From the NCBI GenBank assembly GCA_024509875.1, contig JAMPIV010019071.1, positions 62,001 through 126,000 on the forward strand: a stretch of 64,000 bases of DNA, written 5' to 3'. The stretch is from Oreohelix idahoensis (lineage: Eukaryota; Mollusca; Gastropoda; Stylommatophora; Oreohelicidae). The translations under genes were made by a program, and so were the position numbers. Position 1 is the stretch's first letter, and the number at the start of each line of letters is the position of its first letter. This document shows, piece after piece, positions 20,861-32,000 of the stretch. The notes below the pieces were generated by a model. It was not told where the DNA came from, did not search any database, and saw only the letters and a list, made by a program, of their open reading frames with translations.

Positions 20861-21590
20861 TAGGCCTGAAGCACATTCTGCACCAGTTGCTTAGTTGATC
20901 CAAGCCATGCTAACATTCTCAGGGCCTGGTATTCATCTGATGTCAGAACTGTTGTGTATTCCAAGAATGCCTTAAATGGTGGCATGTGACACCCTCCATC
21001 AAAGTTTTGACCTCTCACAAATCCTTTTCCCACAGTGAGAATTACCTGTATAGCCAAGATGAACAGTACTGGGGAAATTGTACATCCTGCTGCAATTCCA
21101 ACTTGAAGGTTGATCTATTTTGTAGTGTACTCTCCGGTTGAAAATCTGACTGAGAACCCTGTGAAATACAGCTTCAGCATTGCTCCAATTTCTTGTGGCA
21201 TATGGTACATTTCAAGGGTTTGCGACATCTGGTGTGTGACTGATCCATATGAATTAGCTAAGGTCAACCAGATCCCATGGAAATCTGCTCTTTTGGATTT
21301 TGCTCTTTGTACTGCTTCTCATATCATTGTGGCATGCACTATCACCCTAGGTACCTGGGATACTTCCCACCCATCTGGATGATATGTCAATGCGCCTATT
21401 CTCAAGGAGGCATGTGGCGAGTCTTTTTGCCATCACCGAGACTAAATTTCCTTCTACATGTAATGAGACTGGCCTAAACTGACTGATGTCCATGGAATTG
21501 TGTCTTTTTCTTGATGCATAACACAAAGCTAGCAAAAATGACTGTTTAAGAAAATAAATCTGTATCATGAGACGTTTGCGCTGCATCAAA
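20861..21590 (-). pseudogene. Reverse transcriptase relic of an unclassified retroelement
   Basis: Stepping between frames on the minus strand gives QFRPVSLHVEGNLVSVMAKR, then GIWLTLANSYGSVTHQ (in the position of the RT aspartate/LD.. motif), then a stretch like GIAAGCTISPVLFILAIQVI (the GC.ISP..F block). These are RT motifs in the correct order. Many frame breaks; the YxDD motif is not found, and both ends are missing. Confidence 0.6.
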
Positions 21591-22585
21591 CTATGAACTA
21601 AAGCTCTAGAAAGTTTTAAATCCTATCAATAATCAACCACATTCTGCTCAAAATCTTAAATCTTCAGTAATTTTAAAGTATAATCAATTTAAGGTCATAA
21701 CAATCAAACTTCTAAACGGCAGACACTTTGGTGCTGATTTAAAGAGAAAAAAGAAGAAAAGAAAAACACATTAAATAAATAAATAAAATAATACTATAAT
21801 TTATTTTATCAGCCTACACATAACTATGCCGCTTTTCAACCCCAACAAATAGCTTTGTCAATGATAAGAAGTGAAAAATATAATCTGTATTAAAACAGAC
21901 ATTCAAATTAATATTTTTAAAACTATAGTATACATTTCTCTTGCTTCTATCACATCCATATATAAAAGTGTGAATAGTGTACTAGTTATGCTTGTATGCA
22001 CTCTGAGTCTCAAAACACTTTAATTCTTTGGTTTCTTAGAAGTGTAAGACACAACATCACTGCCCAGAAGAGATGTTACAGCACGTTTCACTAGCTTTGC
22101 CCTCAAACAAATGTAATTATCTGATTAACCGTCGAACGTATTAATGCCATTTTTTGCATACGATGTTATATTTGGTTAGACTCAACAAATATATACTTTA
22201 CATCTGTGCATCTTGTCCAGTTCCCATAAACGAATGAAATCCTTTGATCTTTGTTGGCATACTAATTATTGTGTATCGAGAAAAGAAATTTTACCACTTC
22301 AGTCACAGATTCTGTGAATTGATTAGGCATAGGCGTGTCTACTTTTACAATAATGTGGCCATCACGTTTGCATATGAATACCTGTTGAAGATGATTTCTT
22401 AAATGATCTGCATGCGAGATACTCGTGACATTGTTTGTCATTGATATTTAGTACACTACCAAACTGGACCTTCATTGATCTAATTATTACAATAGGTATC
22501 ACCTCTTTGCGGTTCATAAATATCATAATGGAACGTTGCTCCTCTAATGTGCTTGTAAATAAAGGTAAGGTCATGTTTAAAGAAA
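21591..22585. other. Intron sequence without a gene
   Basis: AT-rich DNA. The stretch 22,100-22,585 may belong to the DNA transposon whose transposase follows, but I could not match terminal repeats. Confidence 0.35.
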
Positions 22586-23646
22586 TTAAACTTCATCCGA
22601 ATCATAATCAGATGTCTCTGAGAAATTGATAATCAATCTCGGATGAATGAAGGACAAACCATCATTCTTCCAATATTCCTCTTCCTCTTGTAACACATGG
22701 TTCTCACATTTCTTCCAATAATCCCTGGCTATATTGGAGATGGCAGCTTTTGTAAGTATTTCAACATCTTTTAATTTGAACGTTCTATTTTCTGTTGTTA
22801 CCTGTTCCTTAATTTTAGCCCAGACTAATTCTATTGGGTTTAAGTGAGAATGGTAATGAGGCAATCTTAAACATCTGTGACCATGTTCATGGATTGCCTT
22901 GTCTATGTGAAATATCTTTGTACGCTGTGTCTTTTTTACAATTCCAAGTAATTCAGGCTTCAGGGACATTTCGTTGAATGGAATGTTGTTTTTGGTCAGC
23001 CAAATCTTTATTACATCTTTAGTACTTGATGAATTAGGAACTTTATCTTCTGGTGCCACAATGTTGTGATATGAAGCATTGTCCATTATCAAACACGACG
23101 GTCTATCCAATGAAGGAAGTACATGATTCACAATCCAATCTTGAAATATCTTGCCATTCATCTCTGTATGATAATCCCTATTATCTGTGGATTTTGAAAC
23201 AAATATGAGTTCAGTATTATTTAGAAGCCCATGATGGCTGTTTCCTGCATGTGCAATTATTAGGCGCTGTCCTTTGCTGCTTGGTACTAGTCTCTTAGTT
23301 GTCCCATCAGATGATTGCCATTCTTGTTCATTACTTTGGTGCGCATTGATCCAAGTTTCATCTAAATACACAAAATCATAACAATCTCTTCTGATTTCTC
23401 TGACCTCGTGTAAATATTTGCTTCTCATTGCAACTATATGAGGCTTCTCACAAATAAGGTTTCTACCACCAACATATTTTCTAAAAGTGAATCCCAAACT
23501 CCTAATAGTCCTCCATAGCGTAGATCTGGAAATATCAGTCATTATTCTTTCTTAACCAAATTTTCAATTTCCCTAAAGTCACTGCCTCATTATAGTGAAA
23601 CATATTGCACATTTCTCTGCGGATCAATTCTCTGTCAAAATTATCC
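22586..23646 (-). pseudogene. IS630/Tc1-mariner-type transposase (DD83E spacing), one frameshift
   Basis: A 318-codon open frame (22,586-23,542) carries the catalytic triad of a DDE_3-type transposase: VYLDETWINAH (first Asp), CLIMDNASYH (second Asp) and LPHYHSHLNPIELVWAKIKE (Glu). I count 83 residues between the second Asp and the Glu, far more than the 34-39 usual in mariner and Tc1. From memory this is close to the DD82E group named Sailor. Just upstream (23,543-23,646) another frame gives VDNFDRELIRREMCNMFHYN and continues toward TLGKLKIWLRKN, the expected N-terminal HTH, so a single 1-base shift near 23,540 separates two otherwise good pieces. No terminal inverted repeats found. Confidence 0.82.
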
Positions 23647-25420
23647 ACCACTCTTTATGAAAATATTGCAAACCCTCGGCCATCGGAGGGCCGTTAAATA
23701 GCAACAACTTCTATTAGAGTTACAACCGGTGTTTATTGTAATAGTAATTCATTTATCTTTAAAATGACGTGTAATTCATAAAAATCTGTAAACAATTACG
23801 AAAACTACAGCTTACTTTGTGCAAACACCTACAGGATGAAAATGGGAAAAAAATTTAATTCGGCCACAGTGTTTTTTTCAATTCGGTAGTTAATGTGTTA
23901 AGGTAACATTTTATAACAATGATATTATCTACAATTCACACTTTAAGTAACCTACAACTTTCTTTTTCTGCCTCTTGAGTCAAACTCACAAAGTCAGTTC
24001 TTTCTTATTGAATATTCTATGTGCATTTTGGTATATAAAAAATATATACTTTGTTTATGACAGTCACTCTGACTTTTATTAAATCAACATTGTACATTGC
24101 TTTAAGCTCAGAATGTGTTATTAACTTAAATGCAGTTACAATGACCAAATTTTCTCTTTTAAACCACTTTTATGTAAGATCAAAATCGCATTGTATATTT
24201 GTTCGGTTTCAAATCTCCGATGCTCAAAATCTCTATGTACCACTCATCATAGACAGCTGAAACTTGAATAGTTCCATTTCTTGGTACATTTTAATGTGTC
24301 AAATTTTGATCGGCAATGCCCCTTCTGCATTTATATACAAGAACTAAAACAATGTAAAATAAGATGGAAATAACTTCATTAAAGTAAGGATTTTAAGGAG
24401 AGAAAAATTAATGTGAATACCGAGTATGTCGTTGTTGAGAGCTGCGCACAGTGGTTGAAGGATTTTGGTTCACCGGATGGGGCATTACTTCAATTATCGT
24501 TGTGCGATTCTATGTAATAATGTAGATGTGTTGTGTTAAGAAAAATATTACATCACAGGATAGAAGTTAGTCAGGCCGTGTAAAGACTAGGTGGTCTTCT
24601 GTGTAATGTCTAAGGTATTCGTTGTCAAATGTCAGATTTTGACACAAGGACTTTCATGCACCAGATATAAATAGTGACCGTAAACATATGGGCATACTTT
24701 GGACTGGCACGTATTAAAGTGAATGAACTGACTTATACATACCCGGCGGTATCATACAGTATGGTTTCATTGGCATGGGCCATGGATTAACAGACAATGA
24801 ACTTTACGTATGGTAATTAGATGCCTGTAGTGCCTAATGGAAAATGTTTGTTAAGTTCAATTGTTCAAATACATTTATTGGATCGCCTTGGTCGAGCTGA
24901 TTGCTTCTCTTGCGTTTTGAAGACCCGTTGTATGAAAGTAGTACCTCAGATTTCAGGTCATCACTGGAGGGGGCCACACAACTGTCGTTACAGATGGTGA
25001 ACGGCAGTGCTGATTAAATTAATGTTTTTTTTTCAAACAACTAGCTCGGCCAGTCCTTAGTTTTAAACACATCTCCAGTACTGACCAACTTTCTTGTGAG
25101 CTTTACAAAATGGTGTTTAAACTTATCGAAGTATATTTTATTCAAAGATGAATTTTACTGGGCAAAAGTGACGATTCCAAACAACTAATATTCAGTTATA
25201 GACTAAAATCATAAAGCAAGTAAAAGAATAATATGATAAATTACTGATTAATCATAACTGACCAACTACCTTTATTTTATGTAACAGAATGTATAGAACA
25301 TTTATTTTCATTTTTTTTAAATATTGCATTTGGTAATAATAATAAAAGTAAATCACTAAAACTTGTTTTTTTTCCTTTAACTGTTTATGTCTCGCCTCCC
25401 TGTAAGAACAAACCACCTAC
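23647..25420. other. Intron 10 sequence without a gene
   Basis: AT-rich. The first 250 bp may be the 5' flank of the transposase above. I find no exon, terminal repeat or RNA in the rest. Confidence 0.4.
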
Positions 25421-25557
25421 CTCGCTAGCTCCTCCTTACTGAGCATACCGTTTCTATCTTTATCAAGGTTCAAATATTGTCCATAAACTCTGAGAGCCGA
25501 TGGTGCAGAGAACCAGTTGGACTCCTGCATTTCTTTGGACAGATCTTCATCTCTTAA
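25421..25557 (-). CDS. PPP2R3C: PPP2R3C exon 10 with canonical EF-hand
   Basis: 137 nt (45 codons + 2 bases), acceptor TTGCCAG, donor GCGAG|GTAGGT. The peptide ESNWFSAPSALRVYGQYLNL leads into the EF-hand loop DKDRNGMLSKEE, which has the Asp-x-Asp-x-Asn-Gly-x-Leu-x-x-Glu-Glu pattern expected of a calcium-binding loop. The last Arg codon is split AG|A with exon 11. Confidence 0.95.
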
Positions 25558-26089
25558 CTGGCAAGTAATCATGGATGAGAAATTTTTTATGGTATTGAAT
25601 TTTTCAAATAAAAACTAGCGGGTTGAGGTTTAAAGTATACGTAGATTTGTAGTATGTAACATGTAAGTTTCCAAGACAGGACAAGAAGCTTGCATTAAAA
25701 TACAAGAATGTGAAAAATAACGGTAACAAATCCAAAATGAAGTATTCCTTATTTATATACTATAAATCACAAAAATGTATAGTATATGACTACTTTCTAC
25801 AGATGTAATTTAAAATTATTAATGTAAGTTATGAACACTGGAGAATAACAAACCAAGGGTATGCACTGAATTGATTTTTAAAAAAGGCTGTTTCATTTGT
25901 TATTATCTATACAATTTTCTGTTCAATCCTTGTAAACTGTCTTTTGTTAGCTTGCTTGCTCATTATAAAGCATGGTTCTACCAAAATCATTTAAGCCAGC
26001 CATTTAAATAATAAAGATATGATAGTGCTGCATCCACAAAAAGGAAAGGTGATGAACCATCAAAAATGTTATCATGTCATATAACAAGT
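25558..26089. other. Intron 9 sequence without a gene
   Basis: AT-rich, no recognised feature. Confidence 0.35.
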
Positions 26090-26345
26090 GCCCTGTTGGG
26101 TGTTCCCAGACGTCTGTTATGAGACAAAGAAAGAACAGGCCTACTGCTACCTCAGGCATGTCGTACAAGGCAACTAAAATGAGGCTGAGCAGGAGGCTGG
26201 CAACCTCATCGTGTAAAACAAACTGATACAGGAACCATCACTGTAAGAGCATGGGAATGTTTTCCACAGGATTCCTACAAGGGAGGCCAGCTGTAGTGGT
26301 GGGTCTATGCTCCATAAGAAGCAAAAAGGAAAATGATGATGATAT
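26090..26345 (+). repeat. Interspersed repeat, related to 53,795-53,980
   Basis: Shares with 53,795-53,980, in order and on the same strand: GAGACAAAGAAAGAA, CTACTGCTACCTCAGGCATG versus CTACTACTTCCCAAGGCATG, CGTACAAGGCAACTAA, GGCTGGCAACCTCATCGTGT and TATGCTCCATAAGAAGCAAA, ending in a GAT-rich run. It looks like the 3' end of an old LINE or a LINE-dependent element. Confidence 0.6.
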
Positions 26346-27310
26346 AACAAGTGAAATTGACAGGTGTCAGTAGGATTCTTTATATATATTCTGTACGTCG
26401 TCGTATATACTCTTCTATATACTCTTCTGGGTTTATTCCTGAGCTCTGGTCTGTACTTCATTATAAATCAGTTTTGTGGATGCATATAGACATAACTAAA
26501 GAATGGACTCAATAACAGCAAGGTTTTTATTGAATGGTTTGAGGAACTTAACAATTTAAATAAGGATGGCCCTTCCTATTCATTCAAGCTTTGTTCCCAA
26601 GAAAAATGAACTGTAAGAAGATGATGCAGTATCAGTAGTAAATGTAGTAATGCTTACTTGTTGGAACATTCTGTACATGGTTTCTAAAGCATTTGTATAC
26701 GTTATTTTAGGATTAAGTTACCAAAAAATATAAAGCTCCTTTCAAATTAGTAAAAGCAATATTTACTGAAGCTAACCACTGCTTTTTTTTTTTCCCCCAA
26801 GTATATTCAAGATTCTATCTGAGTGTTTGAAGAAGTGTTGTGATGAAAATGGTCCCATAGTGTTCCTCCTTCTATTGCAAGTGATACTAGTAAAGTGAAG
26901 GCAAAAAGGTTTTTTTCTCTTACTCAAAAAATAGAGTGGTAGAAGCATTATAGAAGAAAATATTGAAGGCCACTGTAGGCATGCAGGTTGTAAAACCTGA
27001 TGCTGGTACTGGATATACTTATGACTTTCAAGTTTACCTGTAAAGGAGTATGCTAATGGATCTTTAGTTTTTTTTTTCAGCTTATGAAGTGGTTATGAAT
27101 CTAATACAATCATTAGTAATGGTATATTAAGCACTTTTTACACCTGTTCAGCTACTGAAGGACTTACATTGGGGCATGTAGCATAATTTTTAAGACACAA
27201 AAGTGGCTTTCCAACTGCACTTTCAGCATGTCCCTAGTCGATTCTATCACATCCCTAGTTAATATTTCTATACTCTATGCAAATTTGATAAACACAGCTT
27301 AGTAACCAAC
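26346..27310. other. Intron 9 sequence without a gene
   Basis: AT-rich, with short homopolymers (T run near 26,785). No coding or repeat signal recognised. Confidence 0.35.
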
Positions 27311-27454
27311 CTCCAGTAAATCATCCAAAAAGCTGCAAGCAAGAATGTCCTGAATTCGAATTCTCCCATTCCTCAAGGGGTCAAGAAAGAAGAAAAACTT
27401 TCGTACGGCAGTGCAGACGTAGAAAGAATAAAACGTTCGCTCTAACCCATTTAA
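27311..27454 (-). CDS. PPP2R3C: PPP2R3C exon 9
   Basis: 144 nt, 48 codons, phase 0 at both ends. Acceptor TTATAACAG, donor CTGGAG|GTTGGT. Peptide landmarks: FYSFYVCTAVRKFFFFLDP followed by IRIQDILACSFLDDLLE, collinear with human PPP2R3C (FYVCTAVRKFFFFLDPLRTG...ILACSFLDDLLEL). The GT+TGGT donor is weaker than the others in the gene. Confidence 0.95.
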
Positions 27455-27694
27455 CTGTTATAAAAAAAGAGAAGAAAAGCATGACATTGTACAGTCAACA
27501 ATAATACAAAATAAACATAGTGGGCAATAATATTACACAATTTCATTTATTATTTATACCTTTAATAATACCCAAGTAAAATAATTTTATGCTAAACTGA
27601 CAAGTTACTTAATTAACCATCAACACCTCTTTATTTCACTATTTCATTCAACATTAACTCAAACAAATTAAATGACAATACAATAGAAACAGAC

Positions 27695-27739
27695 CTGCGG
27701 TAGTGTTGGTATCAGCTCTAGAATGTAATTTTCAAGATC
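27695..27739 (-). CDS. PPP2R3C: PPP2R3C exon 8 (45 nt)
   Basis: Exactly 15 codons, DLENYILELIPTLPQ, the same as the vertebrate segment after the EF-hand-like turn of exon 7. Acceptor GTTTCAG, donor CCGCAG|GTCTGT. Phase 0 at both ends, so skipping it would keep the frame. Confidence 0.93.
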
Positions 27740-28363
27740 CTGAAACAAATGAGAATATGATAAGGAACTGTGAGCAAATATTTGCAAATTAGCTGAGATA
27801 TTATCAAACTGTGGACTCCAAAATAAAGGAAAGACCTAGAGCTGATGGTGCAGAACATGAAGACTTGGCACAAGTCTGCTGAAGGTCTATGCTCCTTGGG
27901 AAGTTGAAGGGTGATGATGATGATGAGAGTTTGAGACAGCGAGACAGATGAAGATGTTTTCTGAAACAGAATATGTAAAGACAGGTTGAGATCCACAGAC
28001 AGAAACAGGGACAAGACAAGCATCTGTAACATTTACTCATGTTGACTGCAAAGTGTTGATTTTATTTCAACAGTAAAACATTGCCAAATTTTATTGTTAC
28101 CATTCCATTTTAAAACCTGTTTCCAAACTCTCATGTGTGTAGTTTGTGTCATTTGCAACATTTCTGTTGTCATAAACATGTACATTAACATTCCTACTAT
28201 TTGCTACAACGACACACAATAAAAATGTATATTGCCAAACTTCTCTGAAATAAACAATGTAGAGATATATTTGCTCAAAACAACTACTTGGTTTAATAAC
28301 AGAGCCTAGCAAATGTATGATATCAATCAACAGCTGAGCTGAATTATAGTTGAACCTACTTAC

Positions 28364-28532
28364 CGACTCCTTCAAATAACCTTGTCCAGCTACATCATAA
28401 AGAGACAAGCCAATACGAGTCTGGTGCAGCCACACTTTTCGCATGACATAATTGAAGAACTGCATGATGGATATACGACCAAATGGATCGTTTTGAAGTA
28501 GTTTACAGAAGACTGATGCTTGAAAAAATGGT
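28364..28532 (-). CDS. PPP2R3C: PPP2R3C exon 7
   Basis: A 169-nt exon (1 base + 56 codons), acceptor TTTTTTCAG, donor GAGTCG|GTAAGT. It contains GRISIMQFFNYVMRKVWLHQ, essentially identical to the most conserved part of PPP2R3C, then an EF-hand-like turn LSLYDVAGQGYLKES. Joins exon 8 in phase 0. This is the exon that makes the gene identification secure. Confidence 0.96.
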
Positions 28533-29084
28533 CTGAAAAAATATATATTGCAGAGGAATATTTAAAAGTCAGGTACAGATTGCAAAAACAAAACTATAAC
28601 GTTTAACTGATCACAAATACTGTACAAACTGGAACTCAATTCAATTTCTGAAGCAAGTTTTAAATCTGGTATATGTCCTAGCTGAATAGCGTGGGTTCAC
28701 AATTATTTTAATCTCGCTTGTAAATATAGATGATATACGGAAGTTGAAATATGATTTGGGTATTTCTTCAGTAAAATAGTAACTCTTTATAATTTTTTTT
28801 CTTTTAAAAGTCATGACGTAACAATAGCTCTTATTAAAGAAGAAACTGGTTCACCTGTCATTTTTGATGTACTATAGCCTGAGTAAGTAAAGAAAGAGCT
28901 AAAGACTATAAGATCTGACTTGAGGGCATAGAGAGATACATTAAAGAAGATCATGAATTCTAATTTTGATAGAGAAGTGAAAATATGAATGAATAAAATG
29001 TCAATCCTGCCAGCTGCCAAAGGCTCCATTATGCAAAGAATCTGACGTAGGAGCAGATAAACAGCAAACTGTCTTTAGAACTAA
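28533..29084. other. Intron 6 sequence without a gene
   Basis: AT-rich, ends at a 13-bp duplicated target TCTTTAGAACTAA (29,072-29,084) of the SINE that follows. Confidence 0.4.
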
Positions 29085-29351
29085 GGATCCCGTTACACGC
29101 CTTTTGAGGCATATTGGGAATACGGTGTTAGGCACGTATTTTCTTGACCATTGGTACACTAGGGGTGATGTGGTCAGCATCACGCCGGCCGCCTTAACCT
29201 TCCCAGAGTTGTTCTGGTACCAAATTCATGAGGCTGGGTCGACCCCGGAGCCGTTTGCGGTCTTAAAAAAAATCCCACCTCAACTGGGGATCGAACCATG
29301 GACCACCGAGCTAGGAAGCCAGTGCACTAACCACTGCGTTACCGCGGCTCC
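29085..29351 (-). mobile_element. tRNA-derived SINE, family 1, copy A
   Basis: The complement begins GGAGCCGCGGTAACGCAGTG with a tRNA box A (GTGGTTAGTGCACTGG) and box B (GGTTCGATCCC) at the right end. It is followed by a tRNA-unrelated body with GGCGGCCGGCGTGATGC. Direct repeats TCTTTAG(A/C)ACTAA (29,072-29,084 and 29,352-29,364) flank it. Other copies: 35,970-36,244 and 55,093-55,373. This copy is the most diverged. Confidence 0.92.
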
Positions 29352-30062
29352 TCTTTAGCACTAAACCTATACTAAATCATAAAATACAACAAACCTATGT
29401 TATGACAGCCAATCAATGCTATGAATGCACACAAAATGAAGCAAGATTTACGTATCATAATTTAATTAGCATCTTTTCACCTGAGCTACAAGAAAAACTG
29501 CAATAAATTATTAAATATTGATTTGAAAAGAAAAGGTATGACTTATATTGATGAGTGTGGTGTTAATTCATTGATGATTATTCTGAATTTATCAAGAGCT
29601 GGAAACTTCAGGGCAGTAAGCAATTTGCCTTGCTTGTCCTTTATAAATTTGAGAGGGCATTGTTTTTCCTTCCTCGTGTTCTTTAGGGTCTTATAGAACA
29701 ATTTCTGGTTTTCTTGCGCATCTTTTTCTAGCTTTTCTCCAAATTCTTCCCAGGACTTCTGTTTTGCTGCTAGCCCCTTGTTCTTTGTTTCTGTTCTGAG
29801 TATCACATATTCTCTATATTTCTCCATTTGTCCTGCTGTGTTTTTAGCTCCTAAGTATTGTTTCCATGCCATTTTCTTCTCTCTTATTTTCTCTTTGACT
29901 TCCTCTGTCCACCAAGGTGTCTTCTTTCTCTTGTTCCCAAGTCGGACTTCACCGCATGCTTCTGCAGCAGCTGTCTTTATGATGTCCTTGAATTTAAGCC
30001 ACAGGGTTTCCAAGTCATCAGGTTGTTCTTCTGTGTTTCTCACCGCCGTAGCAATAAGCCCC

Positions 30063-31551
30063 TTCTTCTTCTTCTTCGATCCTTAACCACCGACCGTCAA
30101 AGCAGTCAGTGGCCATCACGCCTAGTGGCGTCTTGTAGGGCAACAACAAATTGATTCCACTTTGCACGGTCGGTGGCCATACTTCGTACAGTGCTCCAAC
30201 TCTGGTTCATTCTTTGCATCTCAGCCTCCACAGTCCTCCGCCAAGTTGTTTTTGGTCGGCCTCTCTTTCGCTTTCCTTCAGGGGTCCAAAGCATAGCTGT
30301 TCTTGTGATGGCATCGGGGTCTCTTCTGAGGACATGACCAACCCAGCTCCAGCGTCTGCCAGCTATGATGGTATGCATGCCCTCTTGCTTGCTACGAGTA
30401 AGCAGATCTTGGTTGGTGATGGTATTCGGCCAAAAGATTCGGTGAATTTTTCTTAGGCATGTTGTGTGAAAAGAGGACAATTTTGACATTTCCTTCTCTG
30501 TGACTCTCCAGCATTCAGCACCATAGAGAAGCACAGAAAGCACGCAACTCTGGTATAATCTTAATTTTGTGCTTGTGCTGTATTGGGAGGACTTCCAGAT
30601 GTTATTTAGGCTAAAGAAGGCTGTTCTTGCCTTATTCATTCTGATGTTGATGTCTTTGCCTGCCCCACCGTCTGGTGTTACTATGCTTCCTAGGTATGTG
30701 AAGGTATCTGTCTGTACCAGTTGCTGATTCCTTACTGATATGGGCTCAGGGTTGCTCACATTGAGCGTCATGACCTCAGACTTCTTTAAATTGATGTTCA
30801 AGCCCACCTGCTGGCTAAATTTATTAAGTCTATCCGTTTTTTCCTGGATGTGTTGATGTGAATGTGCCAGCAGTGCTCTATAATGTTCCTGAGAGTGAAT
30901 ATATGGTCTACACATCTTCTGTTCTTTCTAAATCCTGCTTGTTCTTTCCTCAGTTTGTAGTCTACTGCCTTTGAAATTCTCTGCATAATTATCCTGCCTA
31001 GTATTTTGCTGGGAACTGAGAGAAGAGTGATTCCTCTCCAATTATTGCAGTCTGAAAGATCTCCCTTCTTGGGCAATTTGACAATTATTCCTTTGTTCCA
31101 CTCTGATGGTGTTGTCCCCGTTTTCCACACTTGTGCAAATAGTGGTTCTAATAGTTCTGCTGCTAGCTCAGGGTCTGTCTTAAATAGCTCTGCATTTAAG
31201 TTATCATGGCCCAGAGCTTTACCGTTCTTTAACCCTTTGATTGCTGTGATGATTTCTTCTTTTCGTGGAATGTCTGTATTTACATCTAGATCGTTTTCAG
31301 CCTCAGGAACATTCAATTGTGTCTCTGGTATTTCCTTGTTCAGAGTTTCTCTGAAGTGCTCTGCCCATCTTGTTTCCTGTCCCTCTGCTGTCTTGATGAG
31401 ATTTCCTTGCTTATCTCTTACTAATGTAATATTGTTTGCACCTTGTTTTCCGCTGATGAATTTAGTTATTTTGTATACTGTGCTTTGTTCATTTCTCAGT
31501 GCTGCCTCTTCTGCCTGTTTTGCAAAATCATCTAGGAAATTCCTTTTGTTG
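30063..31551 (-). mobile_element. RTE copy 4, 5'-truncated, internally deleted, inside LINE B
   Basis: Flanked by the 10-bp duplication AATAAGCCCC (30,053-30,062 and 31,552-31,561). It begins in the pre-RT linker (NKRNFLDD) and keeps long good stretches: GLKNGKALGHDNLNAELFKT, SVPSKILGRIIMQRISKAVD and the whole C-terminus through RGRPKTTWRRTVEAEMQRMN. A deletion of about 349 bp removes the RT catalytic region: RNIIEH joins directly to the sequence after YADDIALLAHS. The break lies in the short homology GCA(G/C)TGCT. Confidence 0.93.
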
Positions 31552-32000
31552 AATAAGCCCCTGATATCTGCTTAATTTCTGGCTCTATCAGCTTGTAAGT
31601 CTTAATGCTCATTTTTCCCGTTCGTTTACTTGGTTTCTTGCGTGAAGGTGGGCAGTTCCTAGGCTGAGCAACTCTTTCAGTTGTTCTTTTGATTGTAAGC
31701 AGATAGAGATCACTTCCAATCGCTGGCCCCCTCCAGACTCTAGCATCCTGGACATATTTGAATGAGCTCCTCCTAACAATGGCATAGTCGATCACTGACT
31801 TCTCATTCTTTGTTGGTTCCCATCTAGTGTATGCATGTATGCGCTTATGTGGGAACTTTGTGTTTGTAATGATCAGATTCTGCTCACTGCAGAATCTAAG
31901 GAGTCACTTTCCATTGTCATTGAGAGTATCTTCTCCATATCTTCTGATAACTCCACCCCATCTAGCATGGTCATTTCTAACTCTGGCATTGAAATCTCTG

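Noticed and set aside
22100..23900. Terminal inverted repeats for the DD83E transposase element
   Set aside because: Compared TTAA-like words at 22,122 and 23,895; the match does not extend, so no element ends are claimed.
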